This document shows positions 33,812 to 44,433 of a stretch of 64,000 nucleotides of DNA, piece after piece. A model generated the notes under the pieces. It was not told the DNA's origin and did no database searches. It saw only the letters and a program-made list of their open reading frames with translations. Location of the stretch: contig JAHBBC010000024.1 in NCBI GenBank assembly GCA_019915015.1, positions 434,001-498,000 of the forward strand, read 5' to 3'. The position numbers were made by a program, and so were the translations under genes. This DNA comes from Auriscalpium vulgare (taxonomy: Eukaryota; Basidiomycota; Agaricomycetes; Russulales; Auriscalpiaceae). Position 1 is the stretch's first letter. Each line of letters begins with the position of its first letter.

Positions 33812-36800
33812 GACGATGGGACACGTCTCTCAGCAACGGCTTTCACGCCGGAGCCCACGCATGTTCGTGCAACGGACAACACGTTCATGCCTGCGTATCG
33901 TTCTAACCCGTCCTTCATATTCGCTTCATCCGCGCCCATGCTTAACTCACCAGACCATTTCTTTGTGTCTGTCACACTCTCTTTTCCTAACCGTTCTCCT
34001 CTGCACACGTACGCGCTCGTGGACAGCGGCGCAACGACGTCGTGCATTTCGGAGCGCTTTGCGACGCGTCATTCTCTTTCGCGACGTCTCAAGGACGTTC
34101 CGGTTCCCATCATGGCGGTTGACGATCGCCCGATTGCTTCTGGCCTGATCACCCAGGATGTAGTCACTAACCTTTCGGTGGGAGCTCACTCTGAATTTAT
34201 AGCGCTGGCTGTTGTCGCAGTCGGCTATCCTGTCATTTTAGGTCTCGATTGGCTCCAACGCCACAATCCCAACATCGATTGGGTTGATTCCAACCTCACC
34301 CTCGATTGTTGCGGACTTGCTCGAACACACCCAGTCACCATCTCTGCGAGAGGCTCCGGTCTCGCGCCCCGACTCACTCGTCCTTCGCTCAACTCGACTA
34401 CATCCGTCGGCATAGGCTTCGGTCTAACTGGCGCGACTGCGTTCGCTTCAACAACAATCCGCCCGACACCCGATGCATCACCACGGCAGGATCGCGCATC
34501 CTCGCCAAGTCCTTCGACTCCTCGACCCTCGCTACTCTCGTCCCTCGTTCAGTGGAATGGCTCCGGTCGCTCTACTCCCTCGCTCACACCTGCGCCCAAC
34601 ATTCGCACCATTTCACCTCGCAAATTCGCTAAGGCCGCGCGTGCGCAACCGCATGATGTCTGCCTCATTCGTTTCCTCCCCACTGGTTCGCCCGCATTCA
34701 TTTCGGCGACCAGTTCGACATCCTCACCTCTTGACGACCTCGATGCCGACCCTCCACCCGCTGCGTCTGGTGACGACCTCGCGCAGCATATCCCGGCCAA
34801 GTACATGCCGTGGGCATCGACCGTCTTTTCCTCTTCCGAGTTCGACAAACTCCCAGCGCATCGTTCGTTCGATGTCGACATCGAGCTCGAGGAGGGGAAA
34901 GATCCACCATTCGGTCCACTATACCGCCTCACGCCTCAAGAACGCGAAGCGCTAGCCGAGTACGTCAACACCAATCTCGAGCGCGGGCACATCCGTAGCT
35001 CGACATCCTCTGCTGGCGCACCCGTCCTATTCATCCGCAAGAAGACGGGCAACCTTCGCCTCTGCGTCGACTATCGCGGACTCAACGCGATCACGAAGAA
35101 GAACCGCTACCCAGTTCCGCTTGTGCACGACCTGCTCGATCGTGTACAGGGCTGCAAAGTATTCACGCTCATCGATCTCGTTTCAGCTTACTCTCATTTG
35201 CGTATCAAGGAGGGTGACGAGTGGAAGACCGCTTTCCGCACGCCCCTCGGACTATTCGAGCACCTCGTCGTGCCGTATGGTTTAACTAACGCACCCGCGT
35301 CTTTCCAGGCATTTATCCAGGACGTCCTACGAGACTTACTCGACATCGTATGTGTCGTCTACCTCGACGACATACTCATCTTCTCGAGAACTCAAGAAGA
35401 GCACGACAAACACGTTGCGCTCGTTCTCGATCGTCTTCGCGACGCTCATCTCTGCGTTAACCCCGCGAAATGCGAGTGGGACAAGGCAGAGGTGGAGTAT
35501 CTGGGCTACATCGTCGGCGCTGAAGGCGTCAAGATGAACCCCAAGAAGCTCGCGACGATTACCGACTGGCCCGTGCCCAGTTCGGTGAAGGAACTTCAGT
35601 CTTTCCTTGGTTTTGCTAACTTCTACCGTCGTTTCGTTGACGGTTATGCTCGCATCACCACTCCGCTTGTCGCACTGACCAAGAAGAACATCGTCTTTGA
35701 ATTTTCAGATGCTACGCGCGACGCATTCGAACGCCTCAAGCGTGCGTTCACGTCCTACCCAGTGCTACGCCACTATAATCCGCTCGCGCCGTGCACGCTC
35801 AGCACCGACGCGTCCGACTTCGCCATCTCTGGCGTCTGTCAACAGCCGGACGACGAAGGTCAACTTCATCCGATCGCCTACTACTCGCGCAAGCTTGCAC
35901 CGGCGGAAATCAATTACGAGATCCACGACAAGGAACTACTCGCTATTGTCGATTCGTTTCGCGATATGCGGGCGTGGCTACTCGGTTCGCCGTTTCCTAT
36001 TTCTGTCATCTCTGATCACAAGAACCTCGAGTACTTCATGTCCTCGAAGGTTCTCAACCGCCGTCAGGCGCGTTGGGCTATGTTTCTGTCTGATTTTGAC
36101 TTCCGGTTGACCTGGGGTCCCGGATCGTCGAACGTTGCGGATCCTCCATCGCGACGAGCTGACTTCGTCCCTAAAAAGGGGGATGACACCCTCCTGGTGC
36201 AGAACCGGACGATACTCACTGCTAAACACACAGAACATCTTTTTCCTTCACAGGTTTCATCATCATCGAGCTCTACGACGCTCAGCGCCCTCACCACTCT
36301 CTCCATCGACAGTTCAACGCTTCTCGAGCGCTTCAAAGACGCGTTTCGAGAAGATGTCGAATGGCGCGAAGCGCTCGTTCATGGCAACTCGGACTTCACG
36401 TCCGAGGGTGGACTTGTGTTCCACAAAGGAAAACTCTTTGTCCCTCGACCACTACGTGCTGACATTCTTCACTCGCGTCATGATCTTCCATCCACAGGAC
36501 ACCCTGGTCGTACTCGCACGCTTGGGTTGGTCTCTCGAGACTATTCCTGGCCCGGCATGCAGACCTTCGTGCGTCGCTACGTTGAAGCATGCGATACTTG
36601 TGCGCGTATCAAGACGCCGCGTCACAAACCGTATGGGCTTCTCAAGCCGCTCGACATTCCTTCACGCCCGTGGAAGGCAATCACCATGGACTTCATCGTA
36701 AAGCTTCCTCTTTCTCATGGCTTCGATTCTATTTGGGTCGTGTGCGATCGTCTCACGCGCTACGCGCATTTCGTTCCTTGTAACGAGACGATCGACGCGC

Positions 36801-38023
36801 CTGGGTTGGCCTGGTTGTTCCTCGACAGGATCTTCCGCTACCATGGCCTTCCCGATTCTATCATTTCGGATCGTGGTTCTGTTTTCATTTCGCGTTTTTG
36901 GACTGAGCTTCTTTCCCTGCTCAAGATTGAGTCTCGGACGTCGACGGCGTATCACCCGCAGACTGACGGTCTGACGGAGCGCACGAATCAGACGCTCGAG
37001 ACGTACTTACGTGCATATTGTTCTTATCAACAGGACGATTGGGTCGACTACCTCCCTCTGGGAGAGTTCGCCTTCAACAACCTCGAGAACAGTTCCACGC
37101 ACCAAAGTCCCTTCTTCGCCAATTTCGCTTTCCACCCCACCTTCGAGCCGCAACTCACCGAGCGTTCCAGCGTTCCCGCTGCGGACGACCTCGCGACTCG
37201 TCTCGACGTCATCCATGCCGAATTGCGCGCCGAGTTATTGCACGCGCAAGCTTTGCAGTCCAAGTACTACAACGAGAAGTCGCTACCTGCTCCGGAGTTC
37301 AAGCCTGACCAGCTCGTCTGGCTACTCCGTCGCAATATCAAGACTACACGTCCTTCTCTCAAGCTCGATCATCGCCGTCTCGGCCCGTACCCCATCATTC
37401 GCAAAATAGGCTCATCCGCTTACCTCCTTCGTCTCCCTTCCTACCTCTCTCGTCTTCACCCCGTATTCAACGTCTCACTCCTTGAACCGTATCGTGACCC
37501 CTCCGACTTCCATCCTCATTCCTCTCCGACTCCTTTCGAACTCGCCGAAGATGCCGCGTTGCAAATTCAGTCGCTCCAGGACTGTCGCAAGATTGGTCAT
37601 CGTTTCGAGTACCTCGTTCGCTGGAAGTCGCTCCCCGAGTCCGAAAACTCGTGGGTTCCCTTGTCCGACATCCCTACCACCCAGAACGAACTCATCGACC
37701 GCTTCCACCGCCGTCATCCTCGCGCGCCTCGTCCCCACGCCGTTGTCATTAACAAATTATTCTCTATTCCTATTTCTTCCGATCCAGTTGCCGTTGACCC
37801 GCTCGTTCCTCCCTCTGCCCAGATGCCCTCCGCGCCGCTCCCGTCCACACCGCTGCCCTCCGCGTCGTCCGCTCGTCCCGCCGTACCCGTTGCCGCTCCG
37901 CGCCCTCCGTCCCCGCCGGTCGTACGACAGAACTTAGGGTCTGTGTACGAACCTGCGCTGCAGACCACGACTCGCTCAGGTCGCGTGTCCAAGCCGGCCG
38001 TCAGGCTGGATCCAAGTCTTTGA
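33774..38023 (+). CDS. pol polyprotein of the gypsy element
   Basis: Pol frame from the frameshift site; a free-standing ORF of 1,378 codons starts at the Met at 33,887. Numbering from that Met: aspartic protease (LVDSGAT, Asp46); reverse transcriptase with YLDD at 492-495; RNase H with TDASDF (Asp641); integrase zinc finger from about His865 to CDTC at 902-905; integrase core Asp935, Asp995, Glu1031 with the canonical 35-residue gap between the last two; a chromodomain at about 1230-1275 (FEYLVRWKSLPESENSW). The chromodomain is known to steer related elements to marked chromatin. No stop, frameshift or lost catalytic residue is visible. A Ser/Pro-rich tail follows. Confidence 0.93.
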
Positions 38024-38060
38024 GCAGCCCCTTCGTCCGTGACCCTAGAAAGGGGGATGA

Positions 38061-38333
38061 TGTCATGGGCATGGTCACTTACTTACCAACGGACATTCTA
38101 CGTACGTTCACGGACTCGTTCTCATCGTGCGCGTGTTGTGTATCCAACAGACTCGTTCTCTATTCGCCTCGTACTTACTTGACTCGGCAGACTCTTATGT
38201 TTACGTGTGTTTGGTTCGTGGCTCGCTCATAGTCGCCTCTCGCTCATGTACTTCTCCTTGTCGAGTCAACGCCAGCAACGAGCACCCGCTCTGTTCTCGA
38301 ACCTCCTCTGCTTCTCACACTCGGCCCGTTACA
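38061..38333 (+). repeat. 3' LTR
   Basis: 273 bp, same length and, by eye, same sequence as the 5' LTR. It follows the purine tract. Confidence 0.92.
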
Positions 38334-38338
38334 CTCCA
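38334..38338 (+). repeat. Target-site duplication CTCCA (right)
   Basis: Repeats 32,237-32,241. Confidence 0.9.
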
Positions 38339-38790
38339 TCGACCCAGCGACGACCGACATCTCCCTCTCTGCCACCTCCCTCTCCAATCGATATAGTGCG
38401 TTCACGTCATTCTGGCTTGTTCTGTCCGTTAGCAGCTTTGGGGTCACTGACGATGTACCCGTCCTATAGTCGCAGCCTGTTCGGGACAACCAACAGGCGA
38501 CGGGCGCGTTGATCTCCGTCACCTCTCTGCGTAATGGCCTCACGGCGGTTGACCCGGACACGAGCGATGTGGTCACTGGTCAGCGACGAAAAATTCCGCA
38601 ATGAGGATGAGGATGATGTTGCTCTGATCAACGCGTAGGTTCGTTCGTCAACAGCGTCGGCGTACGGTCTCCGGGTGCGCTACCGACCAAAGCTAGTCTC
38701 CTGGAAGCAGACCGCCGGCAGATCAACCTAGGGTGCAGCCCGACGCGGAACTTGGAGCCGAGGCAGATCACGAGCGGACCCCGTCGCGAT
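38334..38790 (+). pseudogene. Relic of the 47,618 gene, unit B, right part
   Basis: Continues the relic interrupted at 32,241: rest of exon 1, the intron with both ends recognisable, and the beginning of exon 2 through the NSVGVRSPGALPT-like stretch. It carries insertions, deletions and stops, and similarity fades at about 38,790. It is longer than the relic in unit A. Confidence 0.75.
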
Positions 38791-38916
38791 ACAGTGTATC
38801 TCGAACTAGTCCTGGTACCAGACATGAATTCAAATGCACCAACTACAGAAACAAACACTAGTATGTCCGTTGTACATGAGGGTAAGTAAGCCCTTAGGCA
38901 TCGTGACCGATAGTGA

Positions 38917-39443
38917 TCAGACGCCGGTCAAAATGGCGGTCTCATAGCGCCAATTCGGATGATTACGACACGAGAGATACCGCCAAACATACGTCGTACT
39001 ACTCTCCCGTCCAATATAATCTTCAATTTGCTGCACACGGTCAGGGTGCAGACCCAAGCCACCCAGAACGTGCGTTACGAACGTACGCGTGCGGCGCTCG
39101 ATCTCGGTCTGCTCCGCAGCTCTCTGGGCCGCGCGGTGACAGATGGCTTCTAATCGTTCGCGGCTCGGCACGGGACACTGCCATATCTTGAAGTATGCAA
39201 GGATGGTTGCGTTGTCGGTGCGGTTAGATGCTTGTGTGATATCGGTACTGAGGTAGACCTCGGGTCCATAGACGTTTGTCTTGTCGACCGGAGCCAACTC
39301 GTGTCTGCTGATCCCGCCGACCTCGTCGACGTGAATCAACGCCCAACGTGAGCCGGAATGATGCAAGCTGCTGACGATGGTGGTGATGTAATGTTCGGCT
39401 TGAGGGCGATGATGACATGGTCCTGGGGTGCAGTTAGGGCCAT
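38917..39443 (-). pseudogene. Orphan small-protein family, copy 1 (frameshifted)
   Basis: Paralogue of the 172-aa protein at 42,295-42,813. From the matching ATG at 39,443 the first ~16 codons are in a different frame from the conserved body, because about 4 nt are missing near 39,395 relative to copy 2. The body (RWALIHVD, ISRHELAP, RTFVTHVLGGL) is open to the stop at 38,917. A shorter product from the Met at 39,366 (149 aa) is possible but would lack the YITTI strand. I call it a probable pseudogene. The family is one I associate with mushroom genomes, of unknown function. Confidence 0.6.
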
Positions 39444-39467
39444 GTTAACGGTCTGTCTTGAATTGAA

Positions 39468-39495
39468 CTAGCTCTTGCCCGTGCATTCGCACGGG
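39468..39495 (-). mobile_element. Helitron-like 3' terminus (candidate)
   Basis: Read on the minus strand: a perfect 7-bp hairpin (CCCGTGC, 4-nt loop, GCACGGG) followed 6 nt later by CTAG and then T. This is the layout of a Helitron 3' end inserted between A and T. The other end was not found, so the element's extent (somewhere in 39,468 to about 40,600) is open. No Rep/helicase ORF is near, so it would be non-autonomous. Confidence 0.35.
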
Positions 39496-39757
39496 TTCTG
39501 TAGCTACTCAATCATCTTCAAGTTAGCTATATGCACTTTCTTTTCTGAATAAAAGAGAGGGCCCCTCCGTGCCGGGCGGTGCCCGGCACTCTGGGGCCCC
39601 CGTACTGAGCTTACCATGACTGCTGCCCGTGCACCACTGGGAGCTATTCCCCATTCACTCTGTAACTTCCCGTGCCCCAGCCGGTTCTGTAGCTATCGCT
39701 CGTGTTTAATTATCTTAGCTGTAGACATTCTCTTTCCTAAATATAAGAGAGGGGCTC
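39495..39757. repeat. Two diverged ~72-bp direct repeats
   Basis: A GTTCTGTAGCTA... block ending in an AGAGAGGG run occurs at about 39,495-39,567 and again at about 39,684-39,757. They lie next to the Helitron-like end and may belong to the same element. Confidence 0.4.
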
Positions 39758-40665
39758 TCCGGTGCACTACTGCCCGTGCACCACTACTGGAATTCTGCAA
39801 GTGTAACTTGCCCGACTTATTCTTCCTGCTCCAGTGCCTCCTGCCACCTGCACACCAGTGCTATCTGTTGTGCCAGGCGCTTCCTATTCTTTCTATCTGC
39901 ACTGACTGCATGGCCCGTGCTGGCGTGCGCTGAACAGTGAACTTGCAGGCCACCGTAACCGTGCTCGGCGTCGGCGCCTATCGCGTGGTTGCCGCTTCCT
40001 CTCGTTGCATCCTCTGAGTTCTCTCGTGCCAGCTGTCAATGAATACATAGCTACCTAAATTTGCACCTTACAGCCCAGTAATAACAGAGGGATACTCTCA
40101 CAATACTCCGTTGCCGAGGTCTCCAGTCGCCTGTGGACGTGAGAACTTCTAGTAGGTTCTTTGACTTTTGGCGCCGGCTGGCTCTCAGCCAATCAAATTG
40201 CTCAGTTGTCTCGCTTATTTGTCTGGACCTAGTTGCTTTCTATTAGGAATTTGCTGTGAAGGCCCAGCAGTCAGTCACCCGGAAAAATGTTAGAAGGTAG
40301 GTGTCACTGACAGTGCAATGCCTCGGAAAGACAGTAGGAAGATGTTGGAGGGGGAATTGGGGGCCACTTCACCTTAAATACAGTACAGATGCAGCGATGA
40401 ATAAAGCATTAAGTAAGGGCGGCACTACAGCAGACAACAGTCATGTTCGACAACAAAAAGGTACATGATCAAACAAGGCTGGACAATTACCGCTTCGAAT
40501 TCAATTGCGCACGCATCACAACAGCATCAACTACGCACTCCTTGTGATCATGATACACGTCTGACCAGCGTCTGACGGCGTTGTGATAGCTATGTAGTAT
40601 GTAAGGGCTTCTCCACGCTTCCTACACGCCTATCTTATTAGCTTTCTGGTGCCTTTTAAAAGACA
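39758..40665. other. AT-richer non-coding stretch
   Basis: No ORF with motifs. It is visibly richer in A/T than its neighbours, in keeping with inserted or decaying non-coding DNA. Confidence 0.5.
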
Positions 40666-40760
40666 ATGGTAAACAAATCGCTGCAATCCCGAGTGATGTC
40701 CTTACCAAACTTCAACCTTATCGTTGTTGTCCAACTAGCTCGCCGCACTGCGCTACTGTG
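40666..40760 (+). pseudogene. Possible 5' relic of the APH kinase at 43,222
   Basis: ACAATGGTAA and the ~90 nt that follow resemble the ATG, the intron placed right after it and the first codons of the kinase at 43,222-43,330. The match is patchy. If real, it mirrors the truncated-partner pattern of the other duplicated units. Confidence 0.3.
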
Positions 40761-42294
40761 AATTTGCTGTGAATTACAGTTAAACTTCTGACATCATACT
40801 GTAGCCGTTGTCCCTGTATTGCTCGCGAGGAACGCGGCGTACACATGGTTGAGAAACGTGTCGCCAACGATCCATTCGGGCGCAGTGCTCGCCACGGTCT
40901 AAAATTCGGAGAACCCACCGCCGGTAGGATCGCGCACGTCCACCCGCCGCACGCAATCGTCACAACTACGTTCGTGTCCACGCTGCAACTGCAGGGGAAC
41001 TACAGGGTGTTATCAGCGATAACGAAGAGGGGAGGAGGGACGCTGCGCACGGTAAGTGTAAGTAGTAGCCTGGCGCAGAGCTAAGCATCTGCGGATAGAG
41101 CGCGCTGCTCTGGTCATCGGGACTGACGAAGAGCGACCTACAAGCGCTTCCCAGCGCGATGAGCGGGGGCGTGACGGCGCCGGAGGTCCGCAGGGCTCAA
41201 GTACCCAGTGAGCGCGGCTGGGCTGCGGCTGGGCCACTGATGTCTACTTACCCTTTAGCTTGTGCGCGCGGACGGGGGCGTCCTGCCTCGAGGCAGATGG
41301 GCGCGTCCGACGTGTTCGCAGTGTCGCAGGACTGGTGCGGTCGGCGCAGGGTCGGCGGCAGCTGCCCCGGCAAAGGACAAGGCTGGTAAGTTAGAGGGGG
41401 CAAGTGAGACGTGCAGTTTGGCGTACGCTCACCAAGATGTCAGCCGCAACTACGGCGTACGCTGTAGACTCCCCCGGCGCGCCCGTAAAGTCCGTGTTGT
41501 TTGATGAGGGCGTGAGGCGATATAGTCGGCGAGCGGGCTCAGCGGGGGCACTCTGAGTAACCGGCTGCGTGCGTTCGGGGTTAGGGTCAGAGCAACCGGC
41601 AACCGCCGGCTCAGCCACCCCTGGCCAGTGTCTGATCTTCGCAGTAATATCCGCTCTCTCGACTGAGACACCCTTGCTCAGGCAATATGCAACCGCGGCT
41701 GTAGCCAGATCGTCGCCCGAGCATGCGCGCCCAGGAGCCGGTTGCTACTATGTATTGGCCCTGACGCAATACAGCTGTCCAGGTTCAAGACTTTGCCGTA
41801 GTACAGGATGAGTACCGGGCCTTCAAGGTAGCTATGCTGCACTGTGAAGCAAGGAGGAGCTCTAAAATGACGCAGATTACTCAATACTGGTGACGTTATC
41901 GTTGGCCGGCGGGCATCAGTGAAGCGGAGGCCAAACGGACCCCTGAAGTCGAAGGCAATTTGTTCATACACCTCCGTGCGTAGCGTCTTGCATCCCGCAC
42001 GTCATTCCTAACCTTTGATGCGGGGGAGCTCAGGGAGGGTACCTTATCTACGGTCTCTTGAAAAAGTGCATCGTCGCTTCGGGTGTTCTTGGACGAAACC
42101 ACGGATTCGGATGAGGACACACGGGCGATACACAGGTCCACACTGCAGATGCCTACACAATCCACATTCAATCACATACGCACAAACTACAAAACCACAA
42201 CACTAGCTATCTGCTCGACGTGCTTGCGGCGTGAGGTAACAAATCTGGTCCGACGGCGAACGCGATGTGTCTACGTTGTTCATGGTCTGCCTCG
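40761..42294. other. Intergenic, decayed sequence, no supported gene
   Basis: ORFs on both strands (for example 40,718-40,981 and 41,896-42,171 on the minus strand) have no recognisable motif. A block near 42,181 resembles one near 38,838, marking the common 3' flank of the two orphan-family copies. Confidence 0.4.
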
Positions 42295-42813
42295 TCACAC
42301 CGTCGACGTGATGGTCTCATAGGGTCTGCTCCAAACGAAGGACGTTGTATATGTGTTGCCGCACGTCGTGCTCTGCTTTATAACAGCCGCTTCAATCTGC
42401 TGTACGCGCTGGGCAGAGAGAAGGCGAGCCAGGACGCCAGTCACGAACGTGCGGCACGAGATGCCCGCTCTGCGATTCTCCTCCACACCGTAGTAACTGG
42501 TTGGGAAAACCGCCGCGCACAGGGATTCGAAAGAGGCACGGGCCGGCGCAGGACAGTCCAATACCTCGAAGTAGCCAAGGATGGTGTCGTTGTGGGTGCG
42601 GCCAAATGCTCCATGTATAAGATCGTGCCGGAAGTAGGTCTCGGGTTCAGATTTGTCTTCTGGGTTCGAGGCCCATTGGTGTCTGCTGATCTTTCCGACG
42701 TCGTCAACGTGAATTAACGCCCAGTGGAACGCGCCGTTAAGAAGAGGTATGGTGGTGATGTACACTGAGTTCAACTCGAGGGGGATGGGCTTTCGGGCCT
42801 GAGTTTGGGCCAT
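42295..42813 (-). CDS. Orphan small-protein family, copy 2 (172 aa)
   Basis: Single-exon gene of unknown function. The N-terminal half has a beta-like pattern (VYITTIPLLNGAFHWALIHV, then a conserved Arg-His-Gln/Glu). The C-terminal half has CRTFVTGVLARLL and an amphipathic helix (RVQQIEAAVI). The conserved His, Asp and Arg-Thr-Phe positions are shared with the broken copy 1 at 38.9 kb. There is no signal peptide or membrane segment. A TATA box lies about 130 nt upstream. It is divergent from the APH kinase, sharing a roughly 400-nt promoter region with it. Confidence 0.65.
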   Translation of the reverse strand: MAQTQARKPIPLELNSVYITTIPLLNGAFHWALIHVDDVGKISRHQWASNPEDKSEPETYFRHDLIHGAFGRTHNDTILGYFEVLDCPAPARASFESLCAAVFPTSYYGVEENRRAGISCRTFVTGVLARLLSAQRVQQIEAAVIKQSTTCGNTYTTSFVWSRPYETITSTV

Positions 42814-42941
42814 GATTGAACGTGCTGATGGTTTGCTGTGGAGGATGATAAGCGGTGGGATCTAAAAGGGGGGGCCCCACGTACTTACTTTGAAATAACT
42901 GAGCGAAGATGTTTGACTGGGGAGGTCGGGTCGACTGGCTA

Positions 42942-42955
42942 CTTATATATATAAT
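42942..42955 (-). promoter_or_regulatory. TATA box of orphan-family copy 2
   Basis: A run of alternating T and A with TATATAAG on the minus strand, about 135 nt before the ATG at 42,813. Confidence 0.45.
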
Positions 42956-43221
42956 GACTAGTACAACACTCCAGAATTGACAGCACTGCAGCGTGACAAT
43001 TACAGAGAACAATAGTTCCTGACTCGGCAGAGTAGCTAGTACGACGCAGCCTTGTCGCAGGCGACGGCACGGGACCACGTGGCGCCATACGCGCTTGTTC
43101 TTATTGTGGCGAGGGACGTTGTCCGGTATTTATTGAACTTGAAGGCTTCGGCTTCGACCACGACTTACGCCATTTACAACGCCAACCTTTGAGTTGGCCC
43201 ACTGGTATTTTTTGATATACA

Positions 43222-44149
43222 ATGGTAAGAATAGGTTGCTACAGTCTCCAGTGTTGATCTTACTCTTGTTCTTACTGACATCACTTTGTAGTCGTTGTCT
43301 AGCTATCTCACCGCGCTGGCAGCTGCCCTACAGTGCGTGGCGGTGAGAGCGAGGCTCAGACTATACTTTTTGTTCACCCTTCCGCCACGCCAAGCCGAAC
43401 CGAACACCTTCTTCTTTCGCTTCGGCATCCCCATCGTGCTCAAGCGCACTCAGCGCCTCCATAGCACTGAAGCGGACGCCCTGAGGTTTCTCAACTGTGC
43501 TGCACCGCATCTCCCCATCCCCAGGCTCCTCGATTCATTCGTCGACGGCAGCGACACATACACAGTCATGACACGGCTCCCTGGTCGTCCACTGATCGAC
43601 ATCTCTGAAGAGCTCGAAATAGAGCCTTTGGCTGCGGACGTCCTCGCGGTCCTGTATCAGCTCTGGCGCATCCCCCAGCCGGCAGAGTTCGCGCAGAGGA
43701 AGGCAGCCGTCATGGCGAGTGCGAGCGGTCACGGGCTCCCACACCCTGCGCTCCGCATCTATGGGAATTTCGACGACCTCGGGGGCCCTTACCCGTCTAT
43801 CGAGGCGTGTTACGAGACAATCTGCCTCGAATACATGAAGGCCTCGGACGAGCGGCCGGACCTTGTGAAGGCACTGGGAGACGACCCCATCGTCTGGGTC
43901 CACGGCGATCTCAGGATGCAGAATATACTAGTCAGCGAGGACGGGCGGCTGTCTGGCATTGTCGACTGGGAGGATTCTGGCTGGCTCCCGCGGCAGTGGC
44001 AGCTGCACATGCTTCGACATCCAGGGCGGACGTGTTTTGGGGCGTGGGTCAGGTACTGGTTGTTCGACTTTCGGTTTGATGAGGAGGTGGAAAGAGGATA
44101 TTCCGCTATTATGAATAAGGACATGGGTTCCGTGTATCCTTTTTGTTGA
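43222..44149 (+). CDS. APH-family phosphotransferase with an ATG-only first exon
   Basis: Proposed join 43222..43224, 43292..44149 (286 aa). The long ORF has no in-frame ATG before its conserved start. A 67-nt intron (GTAAGA...TTTGTAG) directly after an ATG gives Met-Ser-Leu-Ser-Ser-Tyr and closes the frame. Motifs: VHGDLRMQNILVSEDG (catalytic loop, about residue 213) and GIVDWEDSGWLPR (metal-binding). The N-lobe has a Lys (VLKR) for ATP. This is an APH-like small-molecule kinase of unknown substrate, clearly different from the one at the left end of the window. It stands divergently to the orphan small gene and 285 nt before sedolisin C's stop. Confidence 0.8.
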
Positions 44150-44433
44150 CTTCCTAGTGGTCGATTAGGGTGACATAGAGCTTGTCTTCGCGCAAGGTCG
44201 GCAACAGAGACTAGATCAGTCCTCAGCTCACTCAGCTCTGTGTGTACGTACGCACGGTCACGGTCGCGACTGGTCACGGTCGTAACTCAGGGTCGCGGAT
44301 CGCGATCATGTACAAAATGGGGACGGTACCTCTGTCGTTGCACGCATGATAGACTAGTATCCGGCCCTTAGTAAGTCGTAAGTCAAATTGCGATTCAGCG
44401 TACTACTACAAGAGGACGGCAACACTCGCCCAT

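Larger units (their letters stand above)
32242..38333 (+). mobile_element. Ty3/gypsy LTR retrotransposon with chromodomain (chromovirus), intact
   Basis: 6,092-bp element: 273-bp LTRs that I read as identical, 5-bp target-site duplication CTCCA, gag, pol (protease, reverse transcriptase, RNase H, integrase, chromodomain) and a purine tract (AGAAAGGGGGATGA) right before the 3' LTR. All reading frames are open. The design suggests -1 frameshifting between gag and pol and Tf1-like self-priming. It sits inside a gene relic and so probably did no harm on arrival. Copy number elsewhere cannot be seen from this window. Confidence 0.95.

Noticed and set aside
40718..40981. Minus-strand ORF with Trp/Gly-rich segments
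   Set aside because: Suggested a decayed gene, but I could match it to no family or paralogue in the window.
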